This document shows, piece by piece, positions 1-6,569 of a stretch of DNA of 12,995 nucleotides. Made by a program: the position numbers and the translations under genes. Where the stretch lies: the NCBI GenBank assembly GCA_021800745.1, contig JAJYYS010000030.1:1-12995 (forward strand), given 5' to 3'. Source of the stretch: a bacterium (GTDB lineage Bacteria; SZUA-79; Acidulodesulfobacterales; Acidulodesulfobacteraceae). The notes beneath the pieces are model-generated. The model did no database searches and was not told where the DNA came from. It worked only from the letters and a program-made list of their open reading frames with translations. Numbering within the stretch: position 1 is the stretch's first letter; every line of letters begins with the position of its first letter.

Positions 1-299
1 CCTTTGCCGCCTTTTTCGCCTTCTTTACCGACTAAACGCTTTAATATGTCCCCGTTATAATCATCCCCCACTACTCCGGCAACGTAAACTTTAGCGCCGA
101 GTTTTGCCGCATTGCTTACCACGTTTGCCGCTCCGCCCGGCATCAGCTTTTCGGACTTTACGTTGACAACCGGAACCGGGGCTTCCGGAGATATTCTGCT
201 TACCGTTCCGTAAACGAAATGGTCCACCATAATATCCCCGACTACAAGTATCCTTGCCCTGTCGAATTTTTTTATTATATCAAGCAGATTTTTATACAT
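1..299 (-). CDS. rfaE1: D-glycero-beta-D-manno-heptose-7-phosphate kinase (RfaE1/HldE kinase domain), N-terminal part
   Basis: Only the first 99 codons are in the window; the gene runs off the left edge. The product should phosphorylate heptose-7-phosphate to the 1,7-bisphosphate in ADP-heptose synthesis for the LPS inner core. The visible part is the start of a PfkB/ribokinase-fold sugar kinase. It has the strand-turn VVGDIMVDHFVYG, then the RfaE1-like signature VSRISPEAPVPVV, and then PGGAANVVSNAAKLGA and the VGDDYNG segment. The SRISPEAPVPVV stretch separates this family from fructokinases and ribokinases. The ATG at 297-299 overlaps the 3' end of the upstream GT4 gene by 8 bp, which suggests translational coupling; no Shine-Dalgarno (SD) sequence precedes it. 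Whether it is a stand-alone kinase or a bifunctional HldE with a cytidylyltransferase domain cannot be seen. Adjacent heptosyltransferase-family genes support the heptose role. Confidence 0.87.
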   Translation of the reverse strand, partial: MYKNLLDIIKKFDRARILVVGDIMVDHFVYGTVSRISPEAPVPVVNVKSEKLMPGGAANVVSNAAKLGAKVYVAGVVGDDYNGDILKRLVGKEGEKGGK

Positions 300-1392
300 A
301 TTTTGAAAACAAATCGAGCGTTTTATCCGCGCAATCCTGTATATTAAATTTTTCTATAATAGTTTTTCTGGCTTCCTTAGCTATTTCCTTTACGGCATCT
401 CTGTTATTATACACGAAAACCAGCTTTTGATAAACAGCATTTATATCGCCGCTTTTGATTATAAAACCGTTTTTGCCGTCCGCCACGACTTCCGGCATAC
501 CTCCGACATCGGAAACTATTACGATATTTTCCATAGCCATCGATTCCAGCAGGGCAAGGGGAAGCCCCTCCTTTAAAGACGGAAAAACAACCGCGTCTAA
601 TTCTTTAAGAAAAGAAACAAGGTTGCTGCCGACAAATCCGACAAAATATACCGAATTATAAATATCTAAATCTTTAGCTTTTTTAATGAGTTCATCTTTC
701 AGGAGCCCAGTTCCTGCAATAAAAAACTTAGCTTCCGGTATTTCAAGCAGAACAAATTTAGCGGCGTCTAAAAATAATTCTACACCTTTTTCACGGGAAA
801 GTCTTGCGAGCATTCCGACGCTAAACGATTTGCCGCCGCCCGCCTCCGAGCCGGATGCCGAGGCGTCTCCTTTTTTAGGAAGTCCTTCCGCTTCCGGATT
901 AAATTTTTCCGCATCTATTCCGTTATAAATAACGCCTAGCTTTCCGCCGTTCATTCCCTGCATAATAAGGTTCTCCCTTACTGCATTGGAAACGCATATT
1001 ACATAATCGACGTATTTATATTGAGACTTTTTATTAAGTCCGTGGGCGGTCGAAACAGATTTTATTCCTGCGAGCTTAGCCGCCAATGCTCCGACAAAAT
1101 TTGCCTTCGATAGATGCGTATGAATTATATCGAATTTGTTTTTTTTTATAAAATAGGCAATTCTTAATATTGTCAGAGGATTATATTTAAAACCGGTAGC
1201 CATTATTTTAAAAGGCACTCCGCTGTTTTGTAAAAATTTAAAAACGGATAATTCCGGATTTTTGCCGTTTTCGCCTGCCGATGATAAAATAAAAATTTCG
1301 TGCCCCTTCTCTGCAAATTTTTTAGATAAATTAACGACGTAATTTTCGGCGCCGCCTATATTTGAAGGAGTTATAAATTCTAAAATTTTCAT
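292..1392 (-). CDS. Glycosyltransferase family 4 (GT-B fold), surface polysaccharide/LPS
   Basis: A 366-residue retaining GT4 glycosyltransferase, probably adding a sugar from a nucleotide-sugar donor to an LPS or polysaccharide acceptor at the inner face of the cytoplasmic membrane. The N-terminal acceptor domain begins with ITPSNIGGAENYVVNLSK (residues 8-25, GGAE motif) and contains HTHLSKAN (91-98) and TAHG (115-118). The C-terminal donor domain has VGMLARLSREKG (192-203), the FIAGTG turn (224-229) and the EX7E motif (E275 and E283 in KEGLPLALLE). Sugar and linkage cannot be read from sequence. Between the two domains (about residues 169-188) is an Ala/Ser/Gly-rich low-complexity linker encoded by unusually GC-rich DNA (about 829-888). 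The ATG at 1390-1392 gives the canonical MKILEFITPS start but has no SD. The stop overlaps the heptose kinase start by 8 bp. The upstream gap contains a repeat array. Confidence 0.9.
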   Translation of the reverse strand: MKILEFITPSNIGGAENYVVNLSKKFAEKGHEIFILSSAGENGKNPELSVFKFLQNSGVPFKIMATGFKYNPLTILRIAYFIKKNKFDIIHTHLSKANFVGALAAKLAGIKSVSTAHGLNKKSQYKYVDYVICVSNAVRENLIMQGMNGGKLGVIYNGIDAEKFNPEAEGLPKKGDASASGSEAGGGKSFSVGMLARLSREKGVELFLDAAKFVLLEIPEAKFFIAGTGLLKDELIKKAKDLDIYNSVYFVGFVGSNLVSFLKELDAVVFPSLKEGLPLALLESMAMENIVIVSDVGGMPEVVADGKNGFIIKSGDINAVYQKLVFVYNNRDAVKEIAKEARKTIIEKFNIQDCADKTLDLFSKYV

Positions 1393-1429
1393 TAACTGTG
1401 CTATATTATATTAATTATATTATATAAAC

Positions 1430-1563
1430 GAGATTGCTTCGCTAACGCTCGCAATGACGGCAGACGGCAGATTGGTTATCCGCGCCGGACTTCGTCCGTC
1501 CGCTAACGCTCGTAATGACAAATGACACCGTTACGTCATTGCGAGCGTTAGCGAAGCAATCTC
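1430..1563. repeat. Perfect 30-bp inverted repeat pair (GTCATTGCGAG-type dispersed repeat)
   Basis: Bases 1430-1459 and 1534-1563 are exact reverse complements over 30 bp. The right arm begins CGTCATTGCGAGCGTTAGCG and ends GAAGCAATCTC. The 74-bp interval contains a small perfect hairpin (CGGAC-TTC-GTCCG, 1486-1498). Repeats of the GTCATTGCGAG...GAAGCAATC type are known as intergenic dispersed repeats in many unrelated bacteria. The pair lies between two same-strand glycosyltransferase genes and could fold as a long hairpin in their transcript. The long loop and absent T-tract argue against an ordinary intrinsic terminator. Confidence 0.9.
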
Positions 1564-1584
1564 ATGCGCTCGTAATGACAAATG
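1507..1584. repeat. 18-bp exact direct repeats, 60 bp apart
   Basis: The 18-mer CGCTCGTAATGACAAATG occurs at 1507-1524 and again at 1567-1584; the second copy ends directly against the stop codon of the GT2-like gene (1585). On the minus strand these read CATTTGTCATTACGAGCG, a G-to-A variant of the GTCATTGCGAGCG unit that starts at 1459. The three minus-strand units are therefore spaced about 60 bp apart (AATGAC at 1453, 1514 and 1574), with one plus-strand unit (1534-1563) nested among them. Confidence 0.85.
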
Positions 1585-2556
1585 TTAATAGTTATGTAAG
1601 TTAATTAATTTTTTTAAAAAAGCTTTTATTTTTTTTACCGCATTCGACGTTTCGTTTATTAAATCTTTTACTATCCTGTATATGAGCATTTTAAAAAACT
1701 GCGCCGCCCCTTTTTTTTCTTTCATAAAGGTCTTAAAATCGTCTATATCCCAATCCTGTTTTAAGGCAATCTCCCTGAAGGGAGCAGGGTGAAAATCGAG
1801 ATTGTTTCTGTCAACCTTTTCAAGCCAGCTGAAATCTGAATATATATACTTATCAACCCGCGGATCGTAATTGGAAACCCAGTTTTTTAACCTGTTTATT
1901 ATCTGAAAATTATAAAGCCTCTCCATTTCCTTATCTTTTTTATACATATCTGCGGGATTTTTTGCCCTGCCGTAATGAAACATATTTGCGTTAATAGGCA
2001 CGGCATTTTTGTTTTCGATATTTATCTTGACCCCGTTAGTATCCTTAAAACCCATAGCGTCTCCCCATGAAAAAACGGTTCCGTCGTTTCTTATAATCCT
2101 GACTTCCTTGTCGTAAAAAAACTTTTTTTCCGACTTTTTCGCATAGGAAAAATATCCCCCGAAAAAATGTATATAATCGAAGACGAAACCTTTTATGTCT
2201 TTATTATTAAGATTTTCCTCAAGAACTCGGGTTATTTTCTCGTAATCTTTTTCATGAATACCCTCGTCGCACTGTACGTAAAGTCCGTAATCTCCGGTAA
2301 TTTCTTTTATAGCGATATTAGTTTTTTCGGACAGGATACTGCCGCTCTTTTTCGTAATATTCCAATCGGAATCGATTAATTTAATTTTTGGATTTTCATC
2401 CCTCAATTTTTCAAGCTCTCTTTTAGTGCCGTCGGCGCTCTCGCATATCACGACTACAAACTCGTCAACTAAAGGAAGAGCCGACCTTATAGACTCCTTA
2501 AAAGGATACCCCATTAAATTGCCGTTTCTGATAAAAGTAAAACCTGAAATTTTCAT
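1585..2556 (-). CDS. Glycosyltransferase family 2-like protein
   Basis: A 323-residue protein resembling GT2-type transferases of LPS and polysaccharide loci. The N-terminus MKISGFTFIRNGNLMGYPFKESIRSALPLVDEFVVVICESADGT has the layout of a GT-A nucleotide-binding half: first strand, helix, second strand, then acidic SADGT. A second acidic motif follows at YVQCDEGI (residues 93-100), where many relatives have a DxD/DADE-type metal site. The FHYGRAKNPADMYKKDKEME segment (193-212) is a probable acceptor-side motif. The last 45 residues are lysine-rich and amphipathic, compatible with membrane-surface binding, and there is no signal peptide or clear transmembrane segment. Donor and acceptor are unknown. 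The ATG at 2554-2556 lies 2 bp after the upstream GT9 stop and lacks an SD. A repeat array begins immediately after its stop codon. Confidence 0.8.
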   Translation of the reverse strand: MKISGFTFIRNGNLMGYPFKESIRSALPLVDEFVVVICESADGTKRELEKLRDENPKIKLIDSDWNITKKSGSILSEKTNIAIKEITGDYGLYVQCDEGIHEKDYEKITRVLEENLNNKDIKGFVFDYIHFFGGYFSYAKKSEKKFFYDKEVRIIRNDGTVFSWGDAMGFKDTNGVKINIENKNAVPINANMFHYGRAKNPADMYKKDKEMERLYNFQIINRLKNWVSNYDPRVDKYIYSDFSWLEKVDRNNLDFHPAPFREIALKQDWDIDDFKTFMKEKKGAAQFFKMLIYRIVKDLINETSNAVKKIKAFLKKLINLHNY

Positions 2557-2558
2557 TT

Positions 2559-3656
2559 TTATGATTTATTTATATAATTAAATCCGTTTATTAAATCTTC
2601 GAGCATAATATAGCCCATACAGTCGGGATAACCGTGCTTATAAAAACCGTCTTTCGGACAATCTCGTTCAAAACAGTGATAACAGCCTGTTTTTTTATCT
2701 ATTATATAGACATTATCGGACGCCGGACCGCAGACGGCAGGGTCGGTAGAGCCGAAAAGAGCGATTACGGGAGTCTTTATCGCCGACGATAAATGCATTG
2801 TTCCGTTATCCACGCCGACTACCAGAGACGATTTTTTAATTAACCCGCCGAGAGTATAAATATCGGTTAAACCGGTTAAATCTGCATTTAAATGTTTGTT
2901 TTCTATTTTATCGTAAATTTTTTTAGAAGTCTCCTTGTCATTTCTGCTTCCCGTAATAACCGTATAAAAACCTTTTTTATTTAAATAGTCCGCAAAAAGA
3001 GAAAACAAATCCGGGTCCGCTTCTTTAGATTTTCTTGTAGAACCCGGAGAAAATAAAACAAATTTAAAATTTTCGGCATCTATGTTTATCCCATAACCGT
3101 TAAATGAATTCTTTAAAATATTTTCGGCATTTTTAATATCGGATTCTTCGACTTTGTAAACGCAATTTCTATCGAAATATTTTTCATCGGCGTTTATATA
3201 AAACGGTTCGATAAATTTTAACGATTTATCTACATTATTTAAATTCCGAGCGAATATTATACGGTTACGCAAAAAAAAATTATTTAAAAGCTTTTTCTGT
3301 CCGATCTGTTTTTTTGCGAGCAAAAATCCTAAAAGCGAAAATTTAAAAGATGTTAAAAAATTAATGCAGGCGTAAAATTTATGGCCGTTCTTTTTTTTAA
3401 TGCCGTTAAGCGTTACTAATAGTTTAAAAACACCGATAACGCCCCTGATTCCGTTAATTTTATCCGTTTCTACAATCCTGCATATGTCGGGATTTCTTCT
3501 TAAAACATGCGAGGCGTTCTTAGACGCGACTACGGTAATCCTGCTTTCCGGAAACTTTAGCTTTAATGCCCTAATCGCAGGGGTCAGCGTCAAAACATCG
3601 CCTATATAGTTATGTCCGAATATTAAGAAATCTTTTATATTGCCTAAATTTTTCAT
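2559..3656 (-). CDS. ADP-heptose:LPS heptosyltransferase-family protein (GT9)
   Basis: A 365-residue GT9 inverting glycosyltransferase, expected to transfer heptose from ADP-heptose to the LPS inner core on the cytoplasmic side. The N-terminal domain carries FGHNYIGDVLTLTPAIRALK (residues 13-32) with the IGD aspartate (D20) equivalent to the WaaC/WaaF base. The C-terminal donor domain has LFSPGSTRKSKEAD (201-214), VVGVDNGTMHLSSA (279-292) and ALFGSTDPAVCGP (299-311). Near the C-terminus is a cysteine cluster, CYHCFERDCP (C325, C328, C333) plus C346, also present in the neighbouring GT9. The ATG overlaps the upstream GT9 stop by 4 bp (ATGA), so the two are probably translationally coupled; there is no SD. 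The sequence places it in GT9 but does not decide between WaaC, WaaF or WaaQ-type roles. Confidence 0.9.
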   Translation of the reverse strand: MKNLGNIKDFLIFGHNYIGDVLTLTPAIRALKLKFPESRITVVASKNASHVLRRNPDICRIVETDKINGIRGVIGVFKLLVTLNGIKKKNGHKFYACINFLTSFKFSLLGFLLAKKQIGQKKLLNNFFLRNRIIFARNLNNVDKSLKFIEPFYINADEKYFDRNCVYKVEESDIKNAENILKNSFNGYGINIDAENFKFVLFSPGSTRKSKEADPDLFSLFADYLNKKGFYTVITGSRNDKETSKKIYDKIENKHLNADLTGLTDIYTLGGLIKKSSLVVGVDNGTMHLSSAIKTPVIALFGSTDPAVCGPASDNVYIIDKKTGCYHCFERDCPKDGFYKHGYPDCMGYIMLEDLINGFNYINKS

Positions 3657-4723
3657 ATGGGAATCTTAATTTTATTTATTTCCAAATCCCGCTTTATTAT
3701 TTCAAAAACGGTATCAGGCGTAATTCTTTTCATGCACAAAACACATTCCGTCAAATTATTATTCTCTATCTTATTAAGCGGACATTCTTTTTTAAAACAG
3801 GGGATGCATATAAGGTTGTCCCTTAAGACCGTAAAATTTTTTCCGACAGGACCCGTAAGTTCCGGGTCGGTAGGTCCGAACAGCGCTATGGTTTTAAGCC
3901 GGCTTATCGAAGATGCTATGTGCATAAGTCCCGAATCAGGCGTTACAAAATAATCCATTTCGGCAAGAAGTTCTTTTGCCTGTTTCAGCGTCGTTTTACC
4001 CACCGCGCTTACAACATTCGGACCATTAAAATGTTCGGAGATTTCATCGGCTAAATGATCTTCCCCTTTGCCTCCGAATATTACAATATTAGCGTTAAAA
4101 GAATTTATCATTTTTTTGGAAAGTTCTATGAAATACTTTACCGGCCATCTTTTCGTCTTCCATGCCCCGGTAGGATTTATTCCTATAAATATTTCTTTTT
4201 TTACCGATTTCGCAAAATTGTTCTCCAGAAAATCTAAGACGAATTTTTTATCTTCTTCGGACGTAACAAGCGTCAGGTTAGGCTCCTCTATTTTTTTGCC
4301 GCCGGCATTGGATGCTAAAAAAAGATAGAACTTAACGGCGTGTTCGAGCGGTCTTCCTTTCCTTGGAATCTTTTTATTGCCTAAAAAACCTAGATTAGCA
4401 TATTCTTCTACGTATCTCACGGGCGCACCGCTCAAAAATGAAAAGATAGACGTTCTGTCAACCCCCTGCAAATCTATCGATAAATCATAACGGCGGCTCC
4501 TTAATTTCTTAATCAACGATAAATAGTTCTTGATTTTGAAATTTTTTTTATCGATAATTAATACCTCGTCCACATGGGGATTTAAAAGCGCAATATCTTT
4601 GGCTTTATCTTCTATGAGCCATGTAATAAAGCTGTCCGGATGCGCCTTTCTTATCGATTCTATCGCCGGAGTAGCAAGTAAGCAGTCGCCTATCGAACTT
4701 AATTTTATAATTAAGATATTCAT
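3653..4723 (-). CDS. ADP-heptose:LPS heptosyltransferase-family protein (GT9), second copy
   Basis: A 356-residue GT9 protein, clearly related to its downstream neighbour but divergent. MNILIIKLSSIGDCLLATPA (residues 1-20) holds the family Asp (D13, the position known for WaaC). The donor half has GINPTGAWKTKRWP (181-194), FVTPDSGLMHIASSIS (259-274) and ALFGPTDPELTGP (280-292). A C-terminal cysteine cluster reads CIPCFKKECP (C306, C309, C314) followed by C327 and C330, then MKRITPDTV, typical of GT9 C-termini. I chose the ATG at 4721-4723 because it places MNILIIKLSSIGD exactly as in relatives. An in-frame TTG at 4766-4768 would add 15 unconserved residues overlapping the deacetylase gene. 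No SD is seen at either start. Two adjacent GT9 genes suggest successive heptose additions, which is inference. Confidence 0.9.
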   Translation of the reverse strand: MNILIIKLSSIGDCLLATPAIESIRKAHPDSFITWLIEDKAKDIALLNPHVDEVLIIDKKNFKIKNYLSLIKKLRSRRYDLSIDLQGVDRTSIFSFLSGAPVRYVEEYANLGFLGNKKIPRKGRPLEHAVKFYLFLASNAGGKKIEEPNLTLVTSEEDKKFVLDFLENNFAKSVKKEIFIGINPTGAWKTKRWPVKYFIELSKKMINSFNANIVIFGGKGEDHLADEISEHFNGPNVVSAVGKTTLKQAKELLAEMDYFVTPDSGLMHIASSISRLKTIALFGPTDPELTGPVGKNFTVLRDNLICIPCFKKECPLNKIENNNLTECVLCMKRITPDTVFEIIKRDLEINKIKIPI

Positions 4724-4743
4724 ATTTTTAATTGCGGGCAGGG

Positions 4744-5499
4744 CTAATAAAAGAGCCTGACCTTGCAAATTTTTCTTTTAAATTTTAAAAAATCGGTATT
4801 ATGTCTTATCGCAACCCTTTTTAACGCAAAAAAGTCCGACCCTTTTTTTACTATGCCGGTTTTAGTAATACATGCGCCGTAAAAACCGGCTTTTTCGACC
4901 AGTTTTTTCGTTTCTTCGTTATAATCTCCATAAGGGTAAGCAAAAAAATTTACGTTTGCACCGAGTAAATCTTCAAGATTTTTTTTGGAAAGGGAAATTT
5001 CATTAAAGGCTTCTTCGGACGAAATAAGGGTAAGATGCGGGTGCGTCAGGGTGTGTGCGCCTATTTCTATGCCATATTCCGCCATCTCTTTAAGTTCCGA
5101 CAGATTGAGCATTTCATCCATGTTTTCCCCGTTTTTTATATCCCACCCGTTAACTCCGCCTACAAGTCCGGAGACCATAAAAACCGTGGCCTTGACCCCG
5201 TTATTACGCATGACTTTTAATCCGCCGGAATAAACAGATTTTGAACCGTCGTCGAATGTAATTGCGGCATATTTTTTCTTTCCGCCGTCTAAGGTTGGAT
5301 TAGTCAAATTTAACGAACCGGCATCATATACGGTTTTTAATTCCGAAAGCGTCAAAAAAGTATATCCTGCGTTTTTTAAATATTTGATCTGTCTGTCAAA
5401 ATCCTCCTCGGCGACATAAAGTCCGGGAAATTTTGCGTTGTGAGGATATTTTCCTATTTTGTGATATAAAAGAATTGTGAATTTCGGATTTTTAGCCAT
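4744..5499 (-). CDS. Polysaccharide deacetylase family protein (NodB/CE4 domain)
   Basis: A 251-residue NodB-homology (carbohydrate esterase 4) protein, which would hydrolyse N- or O-acetyl groups from a sugar polymer or glycan intermediate. The conserved CE4 motifs are all present: TFDDG (residues 81-85, catalytic base D83 and metal ligand D84), HTLTHP (H149 and H153 as metal-binding histidines) and FAYPYGDYN (186-194). The N-terminus FTILLYHKIG matches the common YHxI start of bacterial deacetylases. No signal peptide or transmembrane segment is visible, so a cytoplasmic role on a lipid-linked or LPS-core sugar is plausible, as with PIG-L-independent LPS deacetylases. It is the first gene of the minus-strand glycosyltransferase run; the next gene starts 20 bp after its stop. 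The upstream sequence is nearly pure A/T without an SD, so a very short or absent leader is possible. Confidence 0.9.
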   Translation of the reverse strand: MAKNPKFTILLYHKIGKYPHNAKFPGLYVAEEDFDRQIKYLKNAGYTFLTLSELKTVYDAGSLNLTNPTLDGGKKKYAAITFDDGSKSVYSGGLKVMRNNGVKATVFMVSGLVGGVNGWDIKNGENMDEMLNLSELKEMAEYGIEIGAHTLTHPHLTLISSEEAFNEISLSKKNLEDLLGANVNFFAYPYGDYNEETKKLVEKAGFYGACITKTGIVKKGSDFFALKRVAIRHNTDFLKFKRKICKVRLFY

Positions 5500-5503
5500 A
5501 TTA

Positions 5504-5516
5504 ATTATATATTATA
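5504..5516 (-). promoter_or_regulatory. Candidate -10 elements for the minus-strand LPS cluster
   Basis: Two overlapping-range TATAAT hexamers occur on the minus strand at 5511-5516 and 5504-5509, just before the deacetylase ATG (5497-5499). Initiation from the upstream one would leave a leader of only about five bases. No convincing -35 is visible, and the whole gap is A/T-rich, so chance matches are likely. Confidence 0.25.
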
Positions 5517-5538
5517 CTATAAATATAAATTTTTTAAA

Positions 5539-5565
5539 TTGTATATTGCTTCAAAACATTATAAT
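5539..5565 (+). promoter_or_regulatory. Candidate sigma-70 type promoter for the plus-strand GT2 gene
   Basis: A perfect TATAAT lies at 5560-5565. A weak -35-like TTGTAT at 5539-5544 gives a 15-bp spacer, shorter than optimal. Transcription would begin around 5572, close to the AAGGA SD at 5574-5578 that serves the ATG at 5591. The placement is sensible, but the A/T-rich context lowers confidence. Confidence 0.35.
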
Positions 5566-5590
5566 ATATTTATAAGGAATAAAAAAATAT

Positions 5591-6325
5591 ATGACTATCG
5601 CCAAAACTTCTTTATCGATAATAATTCCGGCTTATAACGAAGAAAAAAGAATTAAAGAAACTATAATTTCGTTAAGGTCGTATTTAAAATCTAAAAAATA
5701 CATATACGAGATTATAGTCGTGGACGACGGAAGCACGGATGGAACGCTCAACGTGCTCAATGATACTCTTTCGACCGATTTAAGAGTCGTCACGATTACT
5801 AAAAGCGGTAAAGGCACGGCGGTTAAAGAAGGCGTTATGTCCGCAGATAAAGAAAACGAATACGTTTTTTTTATGGATGCGGATTTATCGACCGACGCCT
5901 CCGAAATCGGAACTTTTATAGGCATATTTAAAAACGAACCGGAGACCGACATTATAATCGGCTCGCGCTATCTGCCGGAAGGCGCCGTTATAGTCCAGCC
6001 TCCGTTCAGAAATCTTGTCGGCAGAACATTCAGCCTGATTAAATCAAAACTCCTAGGAATAAATTTTTTCGATTCGCAGTGCGGATTCAAAGCATTCAGA
6101 ATGCAGACGGCAAAAAAGATTTTCGCAAAATCAGAAATAAAAGGTTTCTCGTTTGACGTCGAAATACTTTATATCGCGCTTCTCAACGGCATAAAAGTAA
6201 AAGAAGAGAGCGTCAACTGGCATCATAAACCGGGGGGGCACGTAAATTTAATTGCCGATTCCTTACCTATGCTGATAGAACTTATAGAAATATTTTTAAA
6301 CAAAAACAAATACATTTTATTGTAG
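5591..6325 (+). CDS. Glycosyltransferase family 2, dolichyl-phosphate mannose/glucose synthase-like
   Basis: A 244-residue GT-A glycosyltransferase of the Dpm1/ALG5-like branch of GT2. Such enzymes usually load a sugar from GDP- or UDP-sugar onto a polyprenyl phosphate for later transfer. Motifs in order: SIIIPAYNEEKRI (residues 9-21), IIVVDDGSTDGT (41-52), KGTAVKEG (74-81), the metal-binding DADLSTD (96-102), IIIGSRYLPEGA (121-132), FFDSQCGFKAFR (159-170) and GFSFDVEILYIA (185-196). The DSQCGFKxFR and GFSFDVE pair is typical of this branch. There are no C-terminal transmembrane segments, so it is a single-domain, soluble or peripheral form. It is transcribed away from the LPS cluster. The ATG at 5591 has AAGGA at 5574-5578, a slightly long spacing of 12 bases. 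Sugar specificity is not readable. Confidence 0.9.
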   Translation: MTIAKTSLSIIIPAYNEEKRIKETIISLRSYLKSKKYIYEIIVVDDGSTDGTLNVLNDTLSTDLRVVTITKSGKGTAVKEGVMSADKENEYVFFMDADLSTDASEIGTFIGIFKNEPETDIIIGSRYLPEGAVIVQPPFRNLVGRTFSLIKSKLLGINFFDSQCGFKAFRMQTAKKIFAKSEIKGFSFDVEILYIALLNGIKVKEESVNWHHKPGGHVNLIADSLPMLIELIEIFLNKNKYILL

Positions 6326-6332
6326 TCATTCA

Positions 6333-6546
6333 ACCCTAATCCTGCAATAAAAGTTATATTTTCTGGATTCCCGCTTTCGCGGGAATGACACTTTTTAGGT
6401 TAAAACCTCAATCCTCGCATAGTCATTCCCGCGTAGGCGATATTTTTGTCCACGAGCTTATCAAAGTACGCCTTCAATGCGGACAAAAATGCCAGTATTT
6501 ACATATAAAAGAAACATTTAAATATTTTCTATTGCAGGATTAGGGT
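6333..6546. mobile_element. MITE-like non-coding element with perfect 17-bp terminal inverted repeats
   Basis: Bases 6333-6349 (ACCCTAATCCTGCAATA) and 6530-6546 are exact reverse complements and bound a 214-bp AT-rich segment without an ORF. Inside are a strong hairpin (6367-6386), a small palindrome AGGTT-AA-AACCT (6397-6408), a GCGGGAATGAC/GTCATTCCCGC pair (6379-6389 and 6422-6432) and a 10-bp stem ATTTTTGTCC/GGACAAAAAT (6442-6451 and 6481-6490). Nested palindromes between terminal inverted repeats resemble miniature inverted-repeat elements. No clear target-site duplication is visible, so mobility is inferred. The right end lies 23 bp before the mpg start, so the element forms the 5' region of that gene. 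Confidence 0.6.
6364..6390 (-). repeat. GTCATTCCCGC-type dispersed palindromic repeat
   Basis: ATTCCCGC (6367-6374) pairs perfectly with GCGGGAAT (6379-6386) across a 4-base loop, flanked by TGTCATT on the minus-strand left end and ATCCAG on the right. Units of the form GTCATTCCCGC...GCGGGAATCCAG are widespread intergenic repeats in bacteria. A half-unit in the opposite orientation follows at 6422-6432. No T-tract follows the stem. Confidence 0.75.
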
Positions 6547-6569
6547 AAAATTTTAAACGTTAAGCCGTT

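Noticed and set aside
1430..1563. Insertion sequence bounded by 30-bp inverted repeats
   Set aside because: Only 74 bp separate the arms and nothing is coded there. The arms match a dispersed repeat unit rather than IS ends.
1430..1584. CRISPR-like array
   Set aside because: Units are palindromic, mixed in orientation and partial. Only two copies share an exact 18-mer, and there are no uniform spacers or cas genes.
4724..4768. N-terminal extension of the second GT9 protein from a TTG at 4766-4768
   Set aside because: The 15 added residues are not family-like and overlap the deacetylase gene, and no SD supports the TTG. The ATG at 4723 gives the canonical MNILIIKLSSIGD start.
5632..5952. Minus-strand 106-codon open frame inside the plus-strand GT2 gene
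   Set aside because: It is Ser/Leu/Val-rich with no motif and lies across the catalytic motifs of the real gene on the other strand.
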